From Peromyscus leucopus (lineage: Eukaryota; Chordata; Mammalia; Rodentia; Cricetidae): a stretch of DNA of 64,000 bases. How positions within the stretch are numbered: position 1 is the first letter of the stretch; every line of letters begins with the position of its first letter. Below the pieces are notes generated by a model. It searched no databases. It saw only the letters and a list, made by a program, of their open reading frames with translations, and had not been told where the DNA came from. The position numbers and the translations under genes were made by a program. Below are positions 57,296 through 64,000 of the stretch, in pieces. The DNA lies in contig NC_051071.1 of the NCBI RefSeq assembly GCF_004664715.2, forward strand, positions 29,204,161-29,268,160, written 5' to 3'.

Positions 57296-57374
57296 CGAAA
57301 TACTTATGACAGTTTAAATTTCCCAGATTTCCGTGCGAATGTGTTAAAATCATCATTAGTATTCCATTCATTTA

Positions 57375-57500
57375 AAGGGAACTATTTGTGGGGGAGGGTG
57401 AAAAGAGATATGGGCAGAAAGGAAAGGGAGAATAGCTGAAAGGGAGGGCAAATATGTACAAGTACAGTGTTATATGTATTAAATGTCATAATGAAAACTA
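57375..57500 (+). mobile_element. Old L1 3' terminus
   Basis: Purine-rich sequence ('GGGGGAGGGTGAAAAGAG', 'AGGAAAGGGAGAATAGC'), then AT-rich sequence with 'ATGTCATAATGAAAAC' at the end, as in old rodent L1 3' ends. Confidence 0.45.
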
Positions 57501-59221
57501 TTATTTAACATATTAACTAAAAAGAACCAATTTAGAAAGTTAACATTTGTAATATAAAATCTAATACTTTAATAACAGCTTCACTGGAATCTTGATATTT
57601 TTAAGATTGCTAACAACTGGATGAGAAGGAAAATTTTGACAGCTAAGAGGTGTTAGAAGAAAAACAGTTCTATTAGATGGTGAAGGAGAAGAACATAAGT
57701 CATTGTATAAGTAATGTCAAGAACAAAGGAGGAACTTCTAGAGTCAACAGAGAAAACAAATAGCAGCACAGCAGAAGGTGGATAGAAAGAATGTTTGCCG
57801 TGTCTAGTTAGGTTTTTTTGCTGTGAGTGTGGTTTGATGTGATCAATGCTTTCCAAAATCATAACATATTTACTCATCATCCATAAGAAAATGTAGGGAG
57901 CATTCACCTGACTCAAGTGTCTATATGATTCTTTCTTAAATTGGTGATAGAAAAGGAAAGGTTTAATAATCATGGGACACATCTCAATGACTTCATTTTG
58001 AAAACAATTTATCCACTTTTATCCACCATGATCTACAATATTTCTGGAAGAATTCCTTATAACGAATGTGGACTTACAAACATTCAGGACTGAAATTGGT
58101 TAGTCTGCCTAGGTAATAAGAAAACTGTGGGCTTCAACTTTAAGATTTGGCTTTTCTCTGCCCATCAGGTAATATTTGAGGTTTAATGTCTACGTGGGCT
58201 GATTCCAAAGATCAAAACCATGACAAAACTGCATGTATAAGGCAGCAGTATGTGTTAAGTCTTGCCACAGTCTTATACAGCATCTTGCTACTTTATGCTC
58301 AAGTAGGAGTGTGATTGTTCTTAAGGGATATTGTTTGTTGATACATTTAGCAATTGTATAGATGGAAGCTGGTTGGATGGTTCACATTTAAGAAAAATAA
58401 AATCATCACTATAAATACAACAATGTATATTATTTATCAATATCAAAGTTAAGAATTTTTCCCCATTAGTTAATTTACTGCTTTTTTTCTGGGCAGGCAA
58501 GATTATACAGAGTCTACAGGTCCCAGATATTAAACTTGAATACTTGTAATAAATTCCCAGGACCCATATGCTGAAAGAGACTTCCACATGCTTGTCTTAG
58601 CAAACCTGTGTATCTGCAGGTCCACATGTAGCCAAGCATGCACACACATACCTAGATTTAGTAAAAATCATACTGATTATTTTGTTAAAACATAGAAAAC
58701 AAAATCATTTTCAGACTATTTACAGTTTTCTTTCCAACTAAATATCTCTGAATAACAAAGAATGGTTATGAAACCGAAAATGAAGATCAATGAATGACTA
58801 GTTATATAAAATATATAAAAATTAAATCTGAAAGTCTGAGGTCTATCACAGCTTAATTATTGAATAAATTATGTGTTTCATTAAATTTTCAAATCTTAGT
58901 AATATCATGAATGGTAATTCCAACCTCCATACTATCCACTGAAAAGCTTAAGAAAAAAATCACTGCCTATAAAACAAATATGTATTGAGTTGAGGAATGT
59001 CATGTGATTTTGTGCATACTGCTGAGTGGTTAGCGAGAGAACAGAGATTGTAATGACTTTCAGGAATATAGTCATTTGTGTGATCAGTGATGGTGGGGGC
59101 TACATTTTTTTTATCTCTCATCCTCACACTGAAGTTTAGAGTTCTCAGTACCTAGAGTGAAAAACAACTTAGTACACTGTCCAGTGAAATAGGAGACAGA
59201 TCCTCATAATATCCTATTGGT
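57501..59221. other. AT-rich sequence, no gene seen
   Basis: Open frames at 57653-57982 and 58321-58587 (minus) are not recognisable. 58560-58680 may contain an eroded SINE tail (CATGCACACACATACC). Confidence 0.35.
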
Positions 59222-59565
59222 GAAACTATTAAGGCCACTCCTCGTAGTTAAAAGGAACATTTATTTAGTGGGTAATTTACAAATAAAGGGATAGGTAGGT
59301 CACGGGGTCAGGGGAAGGTGTATTACAGTCCAGCGGTGTTCTCTGGAGCTCTGCTCGGTCCATCTCTACCGTCCAGGGTCCAGGAACAGAGAGAGAGAGC
59401 TGGCCCATCCAGATCTCGGGTCTCCAGGTGCCTCCCTTGGCCCCGCCTTGTAGGCGTGAAAGTTGCCAAAGCCTCATTGCGGTTGGAACTTCCAGATCAA
59501 AGCTGTAATGGCTACCCACTACATCATCCAATCTCCTTTTCTCAAAGAATGACCATGTAAACTAG
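59222..59565 (-). mobile_element. Probable endogenous-retrovirus solo LTR
   Basis: GC- and CpG-rich compared with its flanks. On the minus strand it has 'GTAGTGGGTAGCCATTACAG', 'CTTGTAGG'-type GC boxes with GGCGGGGCCAAGGG, 'CTCTCTCTCTGTTCC', 'GAGCTCCAGAGAACACCGC', 'CCTGACCCCGTGACC' and a polyadenylation signal in 'CCACTAAATAAATGTTCC'. The order fits a rodent LTR ending in R-U5. I see no internal retroviral genes on either side, so it would be a solo LTR. The minus-strand 84-codon frame is not a gene. Confidence 0.62.
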
Positions 59566-60289
59566 GAATTCCATTCTAGATTAAAGATATCTACAAAATA
59601 AGACCTCTTCGCTTGGAGCTAGATTTTCTCCTGGTGATTTTCTCCAGGAGTACAAAGAACTCAAGTGATCTCAGTCCTAATAGCCTGAGTTGGTTATACA
59701 TGTGTGTAAGATGAGTATATATAAAATAAGATCATTGCAATCAGAATTGAAATCATGATAACATCAAACAAGAAATTAAAACTGAGTCAAACCTCATGAC
59801 ACAACAATGAAGTTATAAAACAAGTAAGCAGAGTAAATCAGTGGACCTACGTTGGACTGACCAAGAAAACCAGTGACCTGCTCACTGAGTGCCTTCTTTT
59901 GGCAGACCCCAAACTTGTGTTATCTTTAAAGGAGCAACTGCCCAAAACACAGGATAAACACATAATTCTATTTATTTTCTTCTTTCAGTTTCTGAACATA
60001 AAACAAACACAGAGAGTGGATTGTGTCCAAGGTCAGGTGCATCTTGTCTGTTTAATCCCATATATGATTCAGGTAAAAATTTCTGATCCTCTAGTGTCAT
60101 AATCAGAAGAATGGGTAAAATTCATCTCTTATCCCCATCTGTTACTCAAACTACAGTTTCTTCTGTTGTGCTTGGTACAATGAGTTAGCATACTGCCATG
60201 ACTCATCATTTGTACCTCAGGGCCAGATTTCACAAAGGACATCAGAACACCGTCCTGGAACCAGCCTCAGATTACAGTCAATGGTGTTG
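59566..60289. other. No recognised feature
   Basis: AT-rich; no repeat or exon identified. Confidence 0.35.
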
Positions 60290-60435
60290 TGGAAGTAGTA
60301 TTACCATCCATGTCTTTGATATAGATTGAGGAACTGAAGTTCAGGACATTTAGTAAACAGCCCAAGAGAAAAAGAAAAGTGCTGGGACTTAAGTGGGGTA
60401 AGTACTGAAAACAGATGCAGATTCAATTACTGCAC
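60290..60435 (+). mobile_element. MIR SINE, ancient
   Basis: 'TTGAGGAACTGAAGTTCAGG', 'ACATTTAGTAAACAGCCCAAG', 'AAAGTGCTGGGACTTAAG' and 'AACAGATGCAGATTC' follow the MIR order (GAGGAAACTGAGGCTCAGAG…AACTTGCCCAAGG…GGCAGAGCTGGGATT). Confidence 0.6.
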
Positions 60436-61234
60436 TGTTCCCATCTGCTAAAGATGAAGACATAGTTAACTAAAATTGTGTGATTTAAGGTCACTTCCCC
60501 CATTAGTGCCGACATGTGCTTTGTATATCAGGACAGAGGAAACATGACTTATCTGAGTAATGGAGTTTCAAATATGATGCATATCTTAATACCTGGCATC
60601 TACTCCCAGAGAAAAAAATTAATGGTTTTGGAAATGGCTTCGGCATCACGGGACTTTCAGGAGAACATTGGAGCAATTATCAGAAATCTCTTGAGAAAGA
60701 AGTGATTTTGGATTATTCCCAAAGAGCCACTGATGAGACTATCTGCAAGTAATGTCAATTACCTTAATTGAAGCACTTTATGTACATTAATTAATTAACT
60801 ATCCCTGTGGACTAGAACATTAATGAGGAAATCAATTTATAAACAAAAGCTAGCTAAAAGAAATGGTGTGCCTTACCCCAAGCCAAGGAAATCAGAGGTC
60901 CAGATGTGACTGTGGAGTCAGAGATCCTAAAGCTCAGGTTTCCACTATCAAAGCATCACATAAAACAGGAATTTGTTAATACCCCTGATCAATATGCCAA
61001 CCCTCTTTGTCCCTCAGAGTCTGGAATCCTATAATACTCAGTTTCAAGTACTGACTTAGAATTTACAGCCCTCTCAGAAGTCATAGTTTGATTCTTTTTT
61101 CTCATGCTCATTCAAGAAGAACTTTCCTTTACTGGTATGACATGTAGATGACTAAATAATACTTCAGGCAGGGCCCCTAAAAAACGTAAATGATAAGAAG
61201 AGAAACAGATGTGGGAAGGAATAATCTTTAATAA
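60436..61234. other. No recognised feature
   Basis: Open frame 60514-60705 (63 codons) has no recognised domain. No preserved repeat. Confidence 0.35.
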
Positions 61235-61396
61235 CTTTATCACTTCTATATTGAGACCAGGTCTTAGAGTGTGGTCCAAGCTGCCCTGGATCTCACCTTA
61301 CAGCCAAAGATAGCATGGAACTTGTTGGAAACCTTTTGGCAAGCCTTCCCAAGATCTGTAATTATAGGAGTGAGTCACCATGTCTGACTCAACAAT
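61235..61396 (-). mobile_element. Old B1-related SINE
   Basis: 'TTGAGACCAGGTCTTAGAGTG', 'GGTCCAAGCTGCCCTGGATCTC' and 'CTGTAATTATAGGAGTGAGTCACCATGTCTGAC' is the reverse complement of a 7SL-type SINE (GAGACAGGGTCTC…CCCAGGCTGGCCT…GATTACAGGCGTGAGCCACCATG). It is diverged, so an early B1/PB1 subtype is likely. Confidence 0.65.
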
Positions 61397-62009
61397 ATTT
61401 ACTAATAATGGTTGGTCTGAGGAATTTGACAGTTGAGGATAGAAAATTATCTTTCACATTAAGCGCTATTATAGAGCTTTACTAACTAGCCAGTGGCATG
61501 CCTAACAGTGTACTTAAATGGTAAGGACACCTAAACTAAATTTATCCTCTTTGTAATGTAGAATAATTTTCTACTCTCTTGCCTTAGTTGCTTCATAAGG
61601 CTCTCCAAATTTGTCATGTTAGAGAACTTCATTGAAATTAACATAAATTAAAATGGATAGTAATATGACTTACCAAAGCATTCCAAATGTTATTGGTAAA
61701 TGAGGAGCCAGAATATACTGTCATCATCATCCTCACTGCTACCATTATCATCATCAATGCCATTCTATATCCCTTTTTAAGAACTCCTAATGTTACTAAT
61801 GCTGTATTTGTGTATACAAGGTCATCCATGATGATAATTGTATATGCTTCAGGGGAAATTATGTAAGAAACATGGGAAATAGTCTTGCCAGTATGCTTGG
61901 GCTTAGTTTTTTTTTTTTTCTTTTGCATTTGAATCTCCCATAACATCTAATAAATTAACATTTTCCTTCTGATTCCTGAAGATAAGGAAAGAAAAGCTTT
62001 TTACTTTTC
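61397..62009. other. No recognised feature
   Basis: AT-rich; a T-run lies at about 61909-61919 and a CATCAT-rich patch at 61721-61756. Confidence 0.35.
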
Positions 62010-62300
62010 ATCCCAGTTTGCTTTCTGTGGCTATGATAAATACCTAGGCCAACAACAACTTAGGGAAAGAAATAATTTATTTTTATTACATTTCTATGTC
62101 ACAATCCATTCTTAATGAATATCAGGACAAGAAGATAAGGCATGAGCTTATAACAGATGTCATGGGGAAATGGCTCACTCTCTGGCTTTCTCTTTGTTCC
62201 CAACTTTATGCTCTGCTAGCTTTCTTATACACCACCCCTTTCCTGACTAGGTATGGCGTTGTCCACAAAGCTTAACACAAAAGATTACACAAAGTTGACC
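62010..62300 (-). repeat. URR1-like rodent repeat
   Basis: 'CCCAGTTTGCTTTCTGTGGCTATGATAAATACC', 'ACAACTTAGGGAAAG', 'CTATGTCACAATCCATTC' and 'GCTAGCTTTCTTATACACC' match the reverse complement of the family at 16246-16668. The distal end (TCAAGTTGACA) is not preserved. Confidence 0.5.
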
Positions 62301-62754
62301 TCAATCATGTCTTACTTTCCTCTGAGACATCACAAGCAAAGCCTCCCTTATCTTTATTTCTTACAGCTTGCTTTTTATATAATAAGTAAAACTATTTTAA
62401 TCTATAAAGGCAAGTGGCTCATAGCAGTATTTTCATGAGCATTAATCCAAACTTTTCTAGGAATACATAAATCTAAATGTAGTCATATGATGTTTAAATG
62501 CACTTGAGATCATATTGTGAGTGCTATTTTTAACTTGACTTTTCAAATTAGTTTACATTGCAAATATCTATATATCTAAAATGCAGGGTTTAAAGATCCC
62601 ACTAGATAATTCAATAACCTCTGAGCACAATGGTTTTCAAGCTCAAATTCTAAAATCTACCATAATTTTCCAATAAAATTGTCCAAAGTTATAAAAAGCA
62701 ATGTGGTCAGCTTCATCAGAAAACAACCCCACTCCTGGCACCAAGTTCTCTTCT
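62301..62754. other. No recognised feature
   Basis: AT-rich; nothing assignable. Confidence 0.35.
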
Positions 62755-63125
62755 AGTTTTATTCCTTTTACTGTGACAAAATACTCTGACCAAATCAAAT
62801 GAGGTAGATAAAATATTTCTTTCATCTTATAGTCTACTGATGAGGGAAGCGAGGGCAAGAACTCAAGGCAGGAACTTGAGAATGGAACCATAATAAACCC
62901 CAGCTTGCTCTCTAGTTTGCTGACAGACATACATTTTGCTAGATTTTTATACATCCTAGTAACGGTTTCCCAGGGTTCATATTACCTGCAATGGGCTTTT
63001 ACTGTCAACTAAGACAATGCCTTAGAGTCATGCAAACATGCCAATCTAATCTAATCTATTCCATAATTGAGAATCCTCTTTCCAATTCCAAGTTGATTCT
63101 TAGTTCCATCAAGTTGATAGATGAA
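62755..63125 (-). repeat. URR1-like rodent repeat
   Basis: 'CCTTTTACTGTGACAAAATACTCTGACC', 'TTTCTTTCATCTTATAGTC', 'GAACTCAAGGCAGGAAC', 'GAATGGAACCATAATAAACC' and 'TTCCATCAAGTTGATAGATG' follow the reverse complement of the family, including a remnant of the terminal TCAAGTTGACA. It lies about 450 bases from the previous copy in the same orientation. Confidence 0.55.
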
Positions 63126-63890
63126 TCTAGCTAGAAACTCTGTCCAAATAATTTAATTCAGACGTTTCACTGACAGGTAATATTGTTTTATTATTATGCT
63201 GTTACCTTATTTTATGGAATTAACAACACTTTGTGATTGGCTATCATTGGAGATTATTTAACATCCTAGATCATTTAAACATTGTCAAAGAAACCCTGGT
63301 GTATAGTTAGAGACAAAGTTAGTACTTTTTATATGTCCATAAGAATTCATAAATGCTCAATGGCATGACATGCATATCTTTGTAATTTAGGAATACATCT
63401 CCACTAGGTTCATGATACATTCACCTCACCTCAACGTTTTGGTATACTCCTTTTGCATAAATGTTTTAATTTGGTATTCCAAGATACTTCTATGAAAAAA
63501 AAAAACAGTCAAAGTAAAAATGACTAAACAATAATAACCAAAGAAATCATGTAACACACAAATTCCTGGACCTGATCCAAGTCAACTGGATCAGAACTTG
63601 CAGAAAATAACTTACTATTTTATAATTCCTCTAATTTTATGATTGAGTAAATTTTACCACTGCCTAAATAAAACAAAAAATACATTGTATTTTACTTGTC
63701 AATCTCTAATTTTGGTGTTCTTTCTGATTATAATATGATCTCACTCAACATTAAAATATCAATCCATGACTTAGGACAGCCAAAGTGCACTCTGGGAGTA
63801 AAGCAATAAACAGATCTTTGGGATTGCGATTGGGGATCTTTTCAAATTCTGATTACTAAGCATTCAAGGTATTCTGTTGTGGTTGGTCAT

Positions 63891-63894
<4 letters not shown>
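63126..63894. other. No recognised feature
   Basis: AT-rich sequence; no exon or preserved repeat. Confidence 0.35.
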
Positions 63895-63936
<42 letters not shown>

Positions 63937-64000
63937 CCGAGACAGGGTTTCTCTGGGTAGCTTTGCACCTTTCCTGGAAACTTGCTTTGGAGACCAGGCT
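63895..64000 (-). mobile_element. B1 SINE, cut by the window edge
   Basis: A pure T-run of about 42 (the element's poly(A) tail) is followed by CGAGACAGGGTTTCTCTGGG, 'AGCTTTGCACCTTTCCTGG' and 'GAGACCAGGCT', the reverse-complemented 3' half of B1. The variant with 'TTTGCACCTTTCCTGGAA' is the form I associate with cricetid rodents. The long pure A-tail indicates a young insertion. The head lies beyond 64000. Confidence 0.9.

Overview
The window is nuclear DNA of a rodent. B1, B2 and B4 SINEs, rodent-type LINE-1 (L1) with a monomer-repeat promoter, and URR1-like repeats recur throughout. Two repeats I know from hamster, vole and deer-mouse DNA (copies at about 7.6 kb and 22.4-22.8 kb, and the segment at 26.1-26.4 kb), plus the B1 variant at the right edge, point to Cricetidae. 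Family names come from memory of consensus sequences, not from a library search. Apart from the genes of one L1 I can support no coding exon, tRNA, rRNA or CRISPR array. The window reads as AT-rich intergenic or intronic sequence built from layered repeats.

Layout. 1-9 kb: two adjacent B2-type SINEs, one B1, URR1-like and LTR-like repeats. 9-12 kb: a 107-bp segment present twice, 2.2 kb apart. 15-25 kb: old L1 (Lx-type) 3' ends, a B4 apparently split by a URR1-like repeat, an LTR-like repeat, two ATCT microsatellites. 26-33.2 kb: a full-length young L1 on the minus strand. 34.5-36.1 kb: nested L1 3' ends. 40 kb: B2. 42.4-46.4 kb: two 5'-inverted L1 insertions, followed by a third L1 3' end at 46.7-46.9 kb. 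47.7-48.4 kb: a diverged local duplication. 49.9-53.1 kb: a cluster of long CT/CA and GT runs. 56.9-63.1 kb: rodent medium-repetition repeats, one LTR, one MIR. The window ends inside a B1.

The centrepiece is the L1 at 26051-33201, bounded by an exact 15-bp target-site duplication (26036-26050 and 33202-33216). In element orientation it has a GC-rich 5'UTR of tandem 267-bp monomers, an intact ORF1 (383 residues), an ORF2 with all expected endonuclease, reverse-transcriptase and Cys-rich residues but two single-base frame breaks, a 3'UTR with a polypurine tract, a decayed internal poly(A), about 365 bp of another repeat, and a final pure poly(A) of about 30. This order is the signature of L1 3' transduction. 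ORF1p (RNA chaperone) and ORF2p (endonuclease plus reverse transcriptase) would together copy the element by target-primed reverse transcription; this copy as read cannot make full ORF2p.

I found no clearly new system. The best leads are the transducing L1, reading frames that stay open through its promoter monomers on both strands, the paired 5'-inverted L1s, the 107-bp duplication, and several non-repeat islands that may be conserved regulatory DNA.
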